64,000 bases of DNA from Priestia megaterium (GTDB lineage: Bacteria; Bacillota; Bacilli; Bacillales; Bacillaceae_H). The translations under genes and the position numbers were made by a program. Positions 50,177 to 59,394 of the stretch are shown piece after piece (positions within the stretch are counted from its first letter, which is position 1; each line of letters starts with the position of its first letter). The notes below the pieces were generated by a model, which did not search any database, was not told the DNA's origin, and saw only the letters and a list, made by a program, of their open reading frames with translations. The stretch covers positions 1,464,001 to 1,528,000 of the forward strand of contig NZ_CP085442.1 in the NCBI RefSeq assembly GCF_023824195.1, in the 5' to 3' direction.

Positions 50177-51040
50177 ATGATGGTAAATTCCGCGACGATT
50201 CCTCGTATTCCTTTAGATAAATGGGCAAACTCATTTGTTGATTACATGATTGATAGTTTTTCAGGTGTATTTACTGGAATCAACCAGATAATGACGAGCT
50301 TAATAAGCAGTCTCGAATGGGTATTGACCGCTTCTCCTCCGCTAGTAACGGTCGTTGTTTTTGTTCTATTAGCGCTATGGTTAACAGATTGGAAGATAGC
50401 TGTATTTACGGGTTTTGGTTTACTTCTTATTATTAGCTTAAATTTATGGGAAGCATCGATGCTGACCTTATCTCTCGTTTTAGCTTCTACTATTATCTCA
50501 CTTCTATTTGGCGTTCCTTTAGGCATATTATCACACCGCTTTAACAAAGTTGGAGCAGTGATAAAGCCCATTCTTGATATTATGCAAACAATGCCTGCTT
50601 TTGTTTACTTAATTCCGTCCGTACTTTTATTTGGATTAGGGAATGTTACAGCTCTTATTGCTACTTTTATTTTCGCAATGCCGCCTGCCGTTCGTCTGAC
50701 ACTGCTTGGACTTCAGCAAGTTCCCCAAACTACTTTAGAAGCGGCAGAAGCTTTTGGAGCGACGGAATGGCAAAAATTAATTAAAGTCCAGCTGCCGCTC
50801 GCTTTGCCTATGATTATGTCGGGTATAAACCAAGTTATTATGCTATCTCTTTCGATGGTTGTTATTTCTTCAATGGTCGGTGCAGGAGGCTTGGGTGCTG
50901 AGGTGTTAAGAAGCATCAGTATGTTGGATGTAGGCTTAGGATTTATCGGTGGGATTGCTGTTGTCATTATTGCCGTTATTTTAGATCGTCTGACGCACCT
51001 TTCTACTCAAAAAAGAAAAGGTATTCAATCAAGTAAATAA
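50177..51040 (+). CDS. opuAB: Glycine betaine ABC transporter permease
   Basis: 287 residues, six to seven membrane helices. The BPD-transporter EAA motif is EAAEAFGATEWQKLIKVQLPLALPMIMSGINQ near residue 195. The polar N-terminal helix (IPLDKWANSFVDYMIDSFSG) is typical of OpuAB. Other marks are MQTMPAFVYLIPSVLLFGLGN and MVGAGGLGAEVLRSI. Only 2 bp separate it from opuAA, so translation is coupled. Confidence 0.94.
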   Translation: MMVNSATIPRIPLDKWANSFVDYMIDSFSGVFTGINQIMTSLISSLEWVLTASPPLVTVVVFVLLALWLTDWKIAVFTGFGLLLIISLNLWEASMLTLSLVLASTIISLLFGVPLGILSHRFNKVGAVIKPILDIMQTMPAFVYLIPSVLLFGLGNVTALIATFIFAMPPAVRLTLLGLQQVPQTTLEAAEAFGATEWQKLIKVQLPLALPMIMSGINQVIMLSLSMVVISSMVGAGGLGAEVLRSISMLDVGLGFIGGIAVVIIAVILDRLTHLSTQKRKGIQSSK

Positions 51041-51061
51041 AATGAATAAAGGTGGGAGTAT

Positions 51062-51943
51062 ATGAAACAATCAAAAAAAGTTTCTTTTATTATGCTAACA
51101 ATCGTCATTATGCTGCTTGTCTCCGCATGCGGCAATAGCAATACGGCAAGCAGCACGACGACTAAAAAAGAAATTACAATTGGATACATACCATGGGACG
51201 AAGCCGTAGCTGTTACGTTTTTATGGAAGGAATTATTAGAGGAAAAAGGCTATAAAGTTAAAGCAGTTCAAAGCGACGTAGCTCCGCTTTTCTCAGGAGT
51301 TGCTCAAGGAAACATTGATTTATTTTTGGATGTATGGATGCCGACCACCCATAGTTCTTATATGGAAAGATTTGGAAAACAAGTTGACGTTCTCGGCACT
51401 TGGTATGATCAAGCAGATAGCGGATTGGCCGTTCCCGACTACGTAGACGCGCAGTCAATAGCTGATTTGAAAAATAAGAAAGATGAGTTTAACGAAAAGA
51501 TTATTAGTATTGAACCGGGATCTGGAATAAACGGTCTTACTAAAGATCATGCGATGCCAAGCTATGGGTTAACAGACTGGAGTTTAGTAGAAAGCAGCAC
51601 AGCCGCCATGTTATCGGAATTAGATAAAGCCATTGCTAATGAAGAACCCATTGTTGTTACGTTATGGCGCCCGCACTGGGCTTTTGAAAAGTATAATCTC
51701 AGATACTTAAAAGATCCCAAAAATACGATGAATCCAACTGGACCTGAAAAAATACAGTCGATTAGCAAAAAGGCATTTAAAGAAGATTATCCAGAAGCAG
51801 CAAAGTGGCTGAAAGATTTTTCTATTAGTGCTGATCAATTGGCATCGTTGGAATCAGAAATTAACAGTGCAAAAGACGAAACAAAAGGCGTAAAAAACTG
51901 GATTTCTAAAAATAAAAAAGTGGCTGGAAGCTGGGTGAAATAA
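51062..51943 (+). CDS. opuAC: Glycine betaine-binding lipoprotein
   Basis: 293 residues. Lipobox LLVSACGNS near residue 20, then the OpuAC fold. Betaine-cage tryptophans appear in IPWDEAVAVTFLWKELL, LDVWMPTTHSSYMERFG and WRPHWAF near residue 205. EPGSGINGLTKDHAMPSYGL is typical of ProX/OpuAC. It presents betaine (and possibly dimethylglycine or carnitine-like compounds) to OpuAB. The ATG has GGTGGGAG upstream, and a terminator closes the operon. Confidence 0.94.
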   Translation: MKQSKKVSFIMLTIVIMLLVSACGNSNTASSTTTKKEITIGYIPWDEAVAVTFLWKELLEEKGYKVKAVQSDVAPLFSGVAQGNIDLFLDVWMPTTHSSYMERFGKQVDVLGTWYDQADSGLAVPDYVDAQSIADLKNKKDEFNEKIISIEPGSGINGLTKDHAMPSYGLTDWSLVESSTAAMLSELDKAIANEEPIVVTLWRPHWAFEKYNLRYLKDPKNTMNPTGPEKIQSISKKAFKEDYPEAAKWLKDFSISADQLASLESEINSAKDETKGVKNWISKNKKVAGSWVK

Positions 51944-51964
51944 AGAAGAGAACGAAAATAAAAG

Positions 51965-52009
51965 AGCTGTCTCATAAGTGAAGCTATTGACTTAGAGACG
52001 GCTTTTTTG
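51965..52009 (+). terminator. Rho-independent terminator of the opuA operon
   Basis: AGCTGTCTCATAAGT and ACTTAGAGACGGCT form an imperfect stem (51965-51979 with 51990-52003), then TTTTTTG. Confidence 0.8.
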
Positions 52010-52089
52010 TGGGAATATAACTATTTTTATATGAAGCTTATCTCTTTCATTGAAGTGGGCATCCTATGTTAAAAGGATGGTGAAAGGCG

Positions 52090-53142
52090 ATGGCAATCGA
52101 CCGAATCTGTACAATTGGGCCTGCTAGTAATAAAGAAGATGTACTAGCGAAACTGTTAGAAAAAGGAATGACAATAGCTCGGCTGAACCTATCTCATGGG
52201 TCGCATGAAAGCCACAAGAAAATTATAGATACAGTAAGGTTTTTAGATCCCTCTATTCAAATCCTAGGAGATTTGCAAGGTCCTAAAATTAGGCTTGGAG
52301 TGATGAAACTAAAAGAAGTGGTGTTAAAAGAAGGAACCTCTTTTGTTTTGTATACAGAGGAGGTATCAGGAAATGAAAAGGGAGCCAGCGTTGATTACAA
52401 GGGTATCGTGCAGGATGTTCAAAAAGGAAGCAAAATCTTAATGAATGACGGCCAAGTAGAGCTAATTGTTGAAAGAGTAGAAGAAGATAAACTTGTCACA
52501 AAAGTAAAAAAAGGCGGCGTTATTTCTTCACATAAAGGAGTAAATTTACCAGCTACTCGCGTGCGTTTACCAGCCATTACTGAAAAGGATAAACAAGATA
52601 TCAGATTCTTGGTGAAAGAAAAAGTAGATTTTCTTGCTTGTTCATTCGTAAGAACCCCTGAGCATTTAAAAGAAATTAAAGATTTTATCCATTTAAAACA
52701 TCCAAATACCCCAAAGCTAATTGCAAAAGTAGAAACGATGGAAGCTATAGAAAATTTTCAGAGAATATGTGAAGAAGGCGACGGAATTATGATTGCACGA
52801 GGAGATTTAGGAGTAGAGCTTCCATATGAATGGATTCCCTTACTGCAAAAAATATTAATTCACGAGTGCCGGTTGCACGATAAATACGTAATCACAGCGA
52901 CACAAATGCTTCAATCAATGGTAGACAGCACGATTCCCACAAGAGCTGAAGTGACAGATGTGTTTCAAGCGGTGTTTGACGGAACGAATGCAGTGATGCT
53001 TTCTGCTGAAACAGCAGCTGGAAAATATCCGATTGAAAGCATAGAAACTCTTTATAAAATATCTTATTTTGCTGAAACTATTTTAAATAAAAACGCCCCT
53101 AGCCTCTCAGAGTTTTTAACAATGTTAAAGAGCTCGAGATAA
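52090..53142 (+). CDS. Short pyruvate kinase lacking the C-terminal domain
   Basis: 350 residues against about 470-585 for usual Bacillus PykA. The A and B domains are complete: CTIGPASNKEDVLAKLLEKGMTIARLNLSHGSHE, B-domain barrel, IAKVETMEAIENF with the catalytic Lys, IMIARGDLGVELP, and TATQMLQSMVDSTIPTRAE with the substrate Thr. The allosteric C domain and the Bacillus extra C-terminal domain are absent, and the frame ends cleanly at SLSEFLTMLKSSR. The main pyk is expected elsewhere. This looks like a standalone, perhaps unregulated paralogue, rather than a recent truncation. The ATG at 52090 has AAAGG upstream. Confidence 0.85.
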   Translation: MAIDRICTIGPASNKEDVLAKLLEKGMTIARLNLSHGSHESHKKIIDTVRFLDPSIQILGDLQGPKIRLGVMKLKEVVLKEGTSFVLYTEEVSGNEKGASVDYKGIVQDVQKGSKILMNDGQVELIVERVEEDKLVTKVKKGGVISSHKGVNLPATRVRLPAITEKDKQDIRFLVKEKVDFLACSFVRTPEHLKEIKDFIHLKHPNTPKLIAKVETMEAIENFQRICEEGDGIMIARGDLGVELPYEWIPLLQKILIHECRLHDKYVITATQMLQSMVDSTIPTRAEVTDVFQAVFDGTNAVMLSAETAAGKYPIESIETLYKISYFAETILNKNAPSLSEFLTMLKSSR

Positions 53143-53619
53143 AAAGTGCAGCAAGTAAATATGTAAATTAAAAAAAGTGGCATTGCTTTCTACTGTCCAA
53201 GTACAATTTAAATAATGAATGCTTTACGTTTCGTATGTAAGTATTTATTTATACCTATGTTGTCATAATTTATGTGATTCCCCAAAGCATAAATTACTTT
53301 TCATTACCTTATTGTGTACAAATATATTACGAGATAAGCCTATGCCTTTAAAGGCATGGGCTTATCTTTATATGGAGTTTTAAAACGTCAATTTCTAATT
53401 GGGGAATTAATCTTCACCTCTTGCACAATAAATATTCTTCTGTACAAAAATAGAGTGTATAATAGGAATGTTGACTTGATAGGAAAAAGAGAGAAGCCTT
53501 ATCAAGTAAAGGAAGATGGAGTGGAGAGTGTGTACTGAAAGTGAAATTGTCCAGCGGCAAAAATAAACATGTTTTTCGAATGCTTCTAGAAGAATATCTA
53601 GAATGAAAGTAGGAACATT
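53143..53619. other. 477-bp intergenic region with orphan hairpin
   Basis: A hairpin at 53333-53366 (GATAAGCCTATGCC with GGCATGGGCTTATC, one G-T pair, loop TTTAAA), followed by TTTATATGG, looks like a terminator 190 bp after the pyruvate kinase stop. A TATAAT lies at 53458. A 60-codon ORF (53356-53538) starts inside the hairpin and has no ribosome site, so I do not call it a gene. A TTCTAGAA near 53585 lies just before rsbK. Confidence 0.45.
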
Positions 53620-56373
53620 ATGGAAAAGAAAATGAGGTTTGGCATCAAATCCAAAATTATTATTGGATATTTAATTGTTATTGTCTGTTTATTTATTGCA
53701 TTTATTGTTTTAAACAGTCAAATTTCATCTTTGCAAAAAGAGCGAAATTTTATCATTGATCATGATATTGAAGTGCATGATCTGACCAATCGAATTGAAA
53801 AACACCTGCTCGATATGGAAACCGGACAAAGAGGCTATATTATTACAGGAGAAGCGAGTTACTTAGAACCTTATAACAGCGCAGCATCAAGTTGGGAAAA
53901 AGATTATAATGCGCTGTATCAGCTTCTAAATAATAATCCAAATCAGCAGGAGAAACTGGAGAAGATTAAAGGGAGCATTCAAGACTGGATTGAAGCTGCT
54001 GGTGAACCGACCATTGCATTAAAAAAAGAAAATAATACAAAAGAGCTTCAGCAATTTTTTGAGAAAGATCCTGGGCGCCAGTATATGGACGATATACGCA
54101 GCCAGTTTACTTCTTTTAGAAATGTAGAGAAAAAATCGACTGAAACAAGAGCAGCAGAGTTAGACGAGAAAAATAAAAAAATTAAAATTGGACTTTACGG
54201 TTTGCTGTTATTTGTTACGCTTATTTCACTTGCTATCGCTATTGTTTTGTCCAATTCCATTGTGAATACGATTAAAGAAGTTACGCAAACGATCAAACGA
54301 ATTACGGCTTCAAAAGGCGAGTTAAAAGGAAGAATTAAAGTTAGATCTAATGATGAAATTAAAGATTTAGGGCTAGCCACGAACGCGTTGTTAGAAAATA
54401 TTGAAGAGCGAAACTGGCTTCAAACGAACATTGCTCATGCTGTAACGATGTACCAAGGCATAGCATCTGTAGACAAGCTTGCGGAAAAATTTCTCTTTAC
54501 GGTTTCAGAAATGACAGGAGCTTCTTTCGGAGCATTTTATGTTCGAGAGGAAAATGATAAAGGAAACCTATTCGTCAAACAAGCTGCTTTTGCAGATAGA
54601 AAAGGCGACGCGGGAAGAGAGAGCTTTTTGATAGGCGAAGGGCTCATTGGACAAGCTGCTTTAGAAAAAAGAACCTTTGTCATAAACGATGTACCTGACA
54701 CGTACCAGCTCATTACTTCAGGATTAGGAGACGTAAAACCTAAGAGTATTTTTATTGTACCCGTCTTGTTTGAAAATGAAGTAATTGCTGTTATCGAGCT
54801 TGCATCGCTGCACGAATTTACAGTTTTAGAGCAAGAACTTATTAGTCAAGTGATTGAAACGTTTGGTCTCACTATCAATGGTGTAATCAGACGTATGGAA
54901 ATTGCTCGTCTATTAAAAGAATCTCAGGCGATGACAGAAGAGCTCCAGGCTCAGTCTGAAGAACTTCAAACACAGTCAGAAGAACTGCAAATGCAGTCTG
55001 AAGAGCTGCGTATGATTAATGAACAGCTAGAAGAAAGAACAAAAGATGCAGAAGAAAAATCGGTTGAATTAGAGGCTGCAAAAGAAGATTTAGAAGAAAA
55101 AGCGCATCAGCTGGAATTGAATTCTCAATACAAATCTGAATTCCTTGCTAATATGTCGCACGAGCTTCGAACACCGCTTAACAGCATTCTTATTCTGTCT
55201 GAAATGCTTGAGGAAAACGCGGCTAAAACGCTATCTGAAGATGAAGAAGAATATGCTCGTATTATTCATTCTTCAGGAAAAGACTTGTTGGCATTAATCA
55301 ACGACATCTTGGATTTATCAAAAGTAGAGTCTGGAAAACTAGATGTCTTGCTTGCTGAGATGAATATGAGTGAGCTTCCAGATCAAATTGAACGTAATTT
55401 CAGCCACGTTGCTGAACAGAAAAAAGTACAATTGAAAATTAATAAAGCACAAGATGTACCGGACATCATTCACACAGATGAAAAGAGATTCCAGCAAATT
55501 GTGAAAAATCTTTTATCAAATGCATTTAAATTTACGGAATCGGGATCTGTCACAGTATCCATTCAACGAGTAGCTGACCATCGTCTTACAACAGCTATGC
55601 GTACAGTCGATACGGATTGCTGGCTAGAAATAGCTGTAGCTGATACAGGGATTGGTATACCAAAAGAAAAGCATCAGCTTATCTTTGAAGCGTTTCAGCA
55701 GGCGGATGGAGCTACGGTTCGCAAGTACGGAGGAACGGGACTTGGCTTATCTATTTGCAGTGAGTTTGCAAAATTATTGGGGGGCTGGATTTCCCTAAGC
55801 AGTGAAGTAGGAAAAGGAAGTACGTTTACCCTCTACCTTCCTAGTCTCTCTAACGGTCTTATTGACTATGAGAAAGTGAATTTTGCATATGAAGAAGTAG
55901 CAGTATCTGTAGAAGAAGCTGAACCTGAAGCAGAAATAACTGAAATTGATCATCCTGTACAACCAGTTGAACCTCCATTGCAAGATGATGAAAATGTGTT
56001 TCAGGATAAGCGAGTGCTCATCGTAGATGATGACCAGCGCAACATCTTTGCCTTAAAAACTGCGCTAGCTAAACAAGGTATGACCATTATGACAGCTCAT
56101 AACGGAATAGAGTGTCTTGAAATGATGGAGAATAGTGAACCATTTGATCTCATTTTAATGGATATTATGATGCCGCAAATGGACGGGTATGAAGCGATGC
56201 AGAAAATTAGAGGAGAGCTAAAGCTTGTTGATTTGCCTATTATTGCACTAACCGCTAAAGCGATGAAAAATGATCGTGAAAAATGCTTGGAAGCTGGAGC
56301 ATCAGATTATATCAGCAAACCTTTAGATTTAAATCAGCTGTTCTCCGTTATGCGTGTATGGCTAGTAAATTAA
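53620..56373 (+). CDS. rsbK: Hybrid sensor histidine kinase, RsbK type
   Basis: 917 residues. An N-terminal membrane helix (IIIGYLIVIVCLFIAFIVL), a CHASE3 domain (about 35-175) with DLTNRIEKHLLDMETGQRGYIITGE, a second helix near 190, HAMP, a GAF domain (about 290-425), a coiled coil rich in EELQ repeats, HisKA with SHELRTPLN near residue 513, HATPase (ADTGIGIPKEKHQ, GGTGLGLSI), and a C-terminal receiver (VLIVDDDQRN, LILMDIMMPQMDG). This is the architecture of RsbK, the hybrid kinase that drives sigma-B in the Bacillus cereus group. The CheR-like and PP2C-receiver genes next to it complete the module. Confidence 0.92.
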   Translation: MEKKMRFGIKSKIIIGYLIVIVCLFIAFIVLNSQISSLQKERNFIIDHDIEVHDLTNRIEKHLLDMETGQRGYIITGEASYLEPYNSAASSWEKDYNALYQLLNNNPNQQEKLEKIKGSIQDWIEAAGEPTIALKKENNTKELQQFFEKDPGRQYMDDIRSQFTSFRNVEKKSTETRAAELDEKNKKIKIGLYGLLLFVTLISLAIAIVLSNSIVNTIKEVTQTIKRITASKGELKGRIKVRSNDEIKDLGLATNALLENIEERNWLQTNIAHAVTMYQGIASVDKLAEKFLFTVSEMTGASFGAFYVREENDKGNLFVKQAAFADRKGDAGRESFLIGEGLIGQAALEKRTFVINDVPDTYQLITSGLGDVKPKSIFIVPVLFENEVIAVIELASLHEFTVLEQELISQVIETFGLTINGVIRRMEIARLLKESQAMTEELQAQSEELQTQSEELQMQSEELRMINEQLEERTKDAEEKSVELEAAKEDLEEKAHQLELNSQYKSEFLANMSHELRTPLNSILILSEMLEENAAKTLSEDEEEYARIIHSSGKDLLALINDILDLSKVESGKLDVLLAEMNMSELPDQIERNFSHVAEQKKVQLKINKAQDVPDIIHTDEKRFQQIVKNLLSNAFKFTESGSVTVSIQRVADHRLTTAMRTVDTDCWLEIAVADTGIGIPKEKHQLIFEAFQQADGATVRKYGGTGLGLSICSEFAKLLGGWISLSSEVGKGSTFTLYLPSLSNGLIDYEKVNFAYEEVAVSVEEAEPEAEITEIDHPVQPVEPPLQDDENVFQDKRVLIVDDDQRNIFALKTALAKQGMTIMTAHNGIECLEMMENSEPFDLILMDIMMPQMDGYEAMQKIRGELKLVDLPIIALTAKAMKNDREKCLEAGASDYISKPLDLNQLFSVMRVWLVN

Positions 56374-56391
56374 GCGGGGTATGAAACATAA

Positions 56392-57246
56392 ATGGATATG
56401 AAGCACCTAGATTTAAGTGAAGACTTAGTTATGAATAAAAAAACAGATTTAGAGATAGATTTACTGCTGACGGCTATTTATCGATTAACAGGATTCGATT
56501 TCAGACAGTACGCTAAATCTTCTATCTGTCGCCGAGTCTATAATCGAATGAAAATTGAACGTATTCCAACCGTGTCTCGATTGTTAGAAAAAGCGATTCA
56601 CGAAGAAGAATTTATGAACCAGCTTTTAAATGATTTTTCGATAAATGTAACAGAGATGTTTCGCGATCCAAGCTTTTTTAAAGCATTTCGCACAAAAGTG
56701 ATTCCGGTATTAAAGGATTATCCGGAAATTCGCATTTGGCACGCTGGCTGTGCAACGGGCGAAGAGGTATTTTCTATGGCGATTCTTTTAGAAGAAGAAG
56801 GGTTAATGGATAAAACGGTCATTTACGCAACCGATATGAACGAAGATGTATTAGAAAAAGCAAAACAAGGTGCCTTTTCTTTACGTAAAATGAAGTCATA
56901 TACAAAAAATTATATTCAAGCCGGTGGAAAGAATGCCTTCTCGGAATATTATCAGACGGATCATCACTATGCATATTTTCATCCGTCGCTGTTAAAAAAT
57001 ATTATCTTTGCTCAGCATAATTTAGTGACGGATCAGTCATTTAATGAATTTCACGTCATCATTTGCCGAAACGTCCTTATTTATTTTACAGCTCAGCTGC
57101 AAAATCAAGTGTATAATTTATTTTCAGAAAGCCTGTGTGCAAAAGGATTTCTTGGGCTTGGCGATAAAGAAACGCTTCGCTTTGCTGAAGGAGCAGCTTC
57201 TTATATCGAGTTTGCAGGGAACGAGCGCATCTATCAAAAGCAATAA
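56392..57246 (+). CDS. rsbM: CheR-like methyltransferase, RsbM type
   Basis: 284 residues. CheR N-domain (ICRRVYNRMKIERIPTVSRLL), then the SAM-binding methyltransferase: EMFRDPSFFKAFR, IRIWHAGCATGEEVFSMAILLEEE, ATDMNEDVLEKAKQG, and the CRNVLIYF motif near residue 225. Chemotaxis CheR is unlikely because the gene is next to a sigma-B-type hybrid kinase and not a chemotaxis operon. In B. cereus RsbM methylates RsbK and dampens sigma-B activation. Only 18 bp separate it from rsbK. Confidence 0.88.
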   Translation: MDMKHLDLSEDLVMNKKTDLEIDLLLTAIYRLTGFDFRQYAKSSICRRVYNRMKIERIPTVSRLLEKAIHEEEFMNQLLNDFSINVTEMFRDPSFFKAFRTKVIPVLKDYPEIRIWHAGCATGEEVFSMAILLEEEGLMDKTVIYATDMNEDVLEKAKQGAFSLRKMKSYTKNYIQAGGKNAFSEYYQTDHHYAYFHPSLLKNIIFAQHNLVTDQSFNEFHVIICRNVLIYFTAQLQNQVYNLFSESLCAKGFLGLGDKETLRFAEGAASYIEFAGNERIYQKQ

Positions 57247-57277
57247 AAAAAGACCTCATTTGTGAGGTCTTTTTTTA
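57245..57277. terminator. Bidirectional Rho-independent terminator
   Basis: AGACCTCA (57251-57258) and TGAGGTCT (57263-57270) with flanking A- and T-runs. It separates rsbM from convergent rsbY. Confidence 0.9.
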
Positions 57278-58417
57278 TTGCGCTTGTGCTTGAATCATAA
57301 GCACGCACATGTCATCAGGCTGATTTAACTTTTGTTCTTCTGAAAAAATTTCATTCATAAATGCCTGCGGATTTGTCCATTTTTGTTCAGTAAGTTTTTG
57401 AAGACGAAGAGCAGATTCATTTTCGCAAGGGCCCATCGATTCAAGAGCTCCGTCTGTAAATAGCAAAATTTGCACATCGTTCTCAAAGCTGACAACAGAT
57501 TTCTGAACGTCCATTTCTTCAAAAAACCCTACAGGGCAGCTTCCTCGTTGAAGAGGAACGAGCGTATGTTCATCCACTAACATATAACCTTCTGGGTGCC
57601 CGGCATTCACATATTCTACTGTCTTAGCTTCCGTATCAATCACTAAATAAATAGCAGTGAAATAGTAAGGGATCTCATCTTTTTCGCTGTGCAATAATTC
57701 CATGTAGCGATTCAACTCTGTAATAACCTGCTCAGGGTCTATGAGGGACTTGATAGCTTCTCTGAGCACAGACGAAATAAACATACAAACAAGCGAGGCA
57801 GAGATGCCGTGCCCCATCATATCAAAAAGAATAACTCCGTACCGGTGCTCGTCAATTTTGTGCCAATAGTACATATCACCTGCTAATTTAAAAGAAGGAT
57901 AATATGAAACTTCCATTTGAATATCTTTCTCTCGTAAAGGAGGACTAAGTAAGTTTTGCTGTACGTGCGTAGCTAAATCTAACTCAGTTTGAATTTTCTT
58001 TTCATGTTCCGTGTGCCAGTCAATTTCTGCTTTAAGGCGTAAGGCTACCCGCATACGAGCCAGCAGTTCCACTTTATTAATCGGCTTTGTGACGTAATCT
58101 GTTCCACCGGCGTCTAGAGCTTCTACTAATTTGCTGCTGTCTTCTAGGGCTGTGACAAAGATAATTGGAATATGTTTTAAGCGTTCTACCTGTTGAATTC
58201 GCCTGCAGGCTTCGATTCCATCAATTTCGGGCATCATAATATCAAGTAAAATCAAATCGACCGAATTCGTTTTTGAGTTCTCATCGTCCAGGTTAAGATA
58301 GTCAAAAAGGGCATGGGCAGACGTAAGAGACACACAGTTATCGTAGCCAGCGCCTTTTAAAATTTTTTCAATCACAAATAGATTGACTTGATTGTCATCT
58401 ACTAGAAGAATGGTCAT
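57275..58417 (-). CDS. rsbY: Receiver-PP2C phosphatase, RsbY type
   Basis: 380 residues. An N-terminal receiver (VDDNQVNLF, DLILLDIMMPEIDG with the phospho-Asp, then TDYVTKP with the switch Lys). A linker helix leads to a SpoIIE-type PP2C domain from about residue 165: LAGDMYYWHK, FDMMGHGISASLVCMFISS, VEYVNAGHPEG, LLFTDGALESMG and PDDMCVLMIQ with metal-binding Asp residues. In B. cereus RsbY, phosphorylated by RsbK, dephosphorylates RsbV and releases sigma-B. RsbV, RsbW and sigB are not in the window. It converges on rsbM with a shared terminator. Confidence 0.92.
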   Translation of the reverse strand: MTILLVDDNQVNLFVIEKILKGAGYDNCVSLTSAHALFDYLNLDDENSKTNSVDLILLDIMMPEIDGIEACRRIQQVERLKHIPIIFVTALEDSSKLVEALDAGGTDYVTKPINKVELLARMRVALRLKAEIDWHTEHEKKIQTELDLATHVQQNLLSPPLREKDIQMEVSYYPSFKLAGDMYYWHKIDEHRYGVILFDMMGHGISASLVCMFISSVLREAIKSLIDPEQVITELNRYMELLHSEKDEIPYYFTAIYLVIDTEAKTVEYVNAGHPEGYMLVDEHTLVPLQRGSCPVGFFEEMDVQKSVVSFENDVQILLFTDGALESMGPCENESALRLQKLTEQKWTNPQAFMNEIFSEEQKLNQPDDMCVLMIQAQAQ

Positions 58418-58563
58418 GCGTTATTTCCCCTTATTATGTTTGAAGACTAATGATTGAGTATGTAGTTTTCAAGCATATTTTATACTTTTTCTGTTTTTCT
58501 ATTTATCTATTATACAGAAAACACAGCGTTTAGGGTATTTTTTAAGATTATTCTTTTCTATTT

Positions 58564-58605
58564 AAAAAGTCATTCGTCCCCGTAAAAGGAGAAAAATGAC
58601 TTTTT
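58564..58605 (-). terminator. Terminator after the LysE gene
   Basis: AAAAAGTCATT (58564-58574) and AATGACTTTTT (58595-58605) form an 11-bp perfect stem on the minus strand after the stop at 58604. Confidence 0.75.
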
Positions 58606-59218
58606 ATAGCAACTTGTATAACGCAAATATCCCGAAAGTCAGTACAACGGCTCCCGAAATACGATTTACCCAGATCAAGCTGTTATTCGTAAACTTCGAC
58701 CGGGCAAGACTAATAGCAAAACTGAGCGAAAGCCACCAGCAGGCCGATCCTAAAAATACGCCTGCAACCATTGTCAAAGCAGAAGCAACATCAAATGCTG
58801 ATTTACTAATGCCTACACCAGAAAACACGCCAATAAAAAATAAGATCGTCATTGGATTCGTAACCGTTAAAAAAAGAACGGATGTATAAGAACGAAGCAA
58901 ACCTTCTCCTTTAGCAGCAGCAGCGTGCTCTGCAGGTTGAGAACGAAAAGTTTGTACACCTAAATAACATAAAAATAATCCCCCAATCAGCTGAAGCCAA
59001 ATCTTTTGGGTTAGTAAAAAGGTTGTAATGAACGTTAGGCCAAACGCAGCGATGCATCCATAAAGAGCATCTGCTGTAGCTGCTCCCAGCCCGGATACAA
59101 ATCCGTATAATCGCCCTTTAGATAACGTGCGATTGATACATAAAATACCAATGGGACCGACGGGAGCAGCAACGGAAAAACCGATCACTAACCCCTTTAG
59201 AAAATAAAATAAGTTCAT
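58604..59218 (-). CDS. LysE/RhtB family exporter
   Basis: 204 residues, six predicted helices. The family start is clear: FSVAAPVGPIGILCINRTLSKGRLYGFVSGLGAATADALYGCIAAFG. FLTVTNPMTILFFIGVFSGVG lies in the second half, with conserved NP. LysE-type carriers export amino acids or related metabolites such as homoserine or threonine. The exact substrate is not predictable from sequence. The ATG at 59218 has AGGAGC upstream. It is divergent from the amino acid permease at 59508. Confidence 0.9.
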   Translation of the reverse strand: MNLFYFLKGLVIGFSVAAPVGPIGILCINRTLSKGRLYGFVSGLGAATADALYGCIAAFGLTFITTFLLTQKIWLQLIGGLFLCYLGVQTFRSQPAEHAAAAKGEGLLRSYTSVLFLTVTNPMTILFFIGVFSGVGISKSAFDVASALTMVAGVFLGSACWWLSLSFAISLARSKFTNNSLIWVNRISGAVVLTFGIFALYKLL

Positions 59219-59394
59219 CTTTTACGTCGCTCCTATAAATTTTTTCTTTAGTATAGTACAAAAGCAATCGTGAATGAAGCCAATTTTGAGAAAGTTGTTA
59301 ACACATGTTTTTAGTCTGTTCGGGTACATCATAGTGGGATTATAAAAAACATCACTAGCGAATTTATTTTAATCATTAAAAAGTTAAAAAACTA

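Noticed and set aside
53356..53538. 60-codon ORF between pyruvate kinase and rsbK
   Set aside because: It starts inside a hairpin, has no ribosome site and no recognisable features.
56392..57246. CheR as a chemotaxis gene
   Set aside because: No chemotaxis receptors, CheA/W/Y/B or flagellar genes nearby. The neighbouring RsbK-like kinase and RsbY-like phosphatase point to a sigma-B module.
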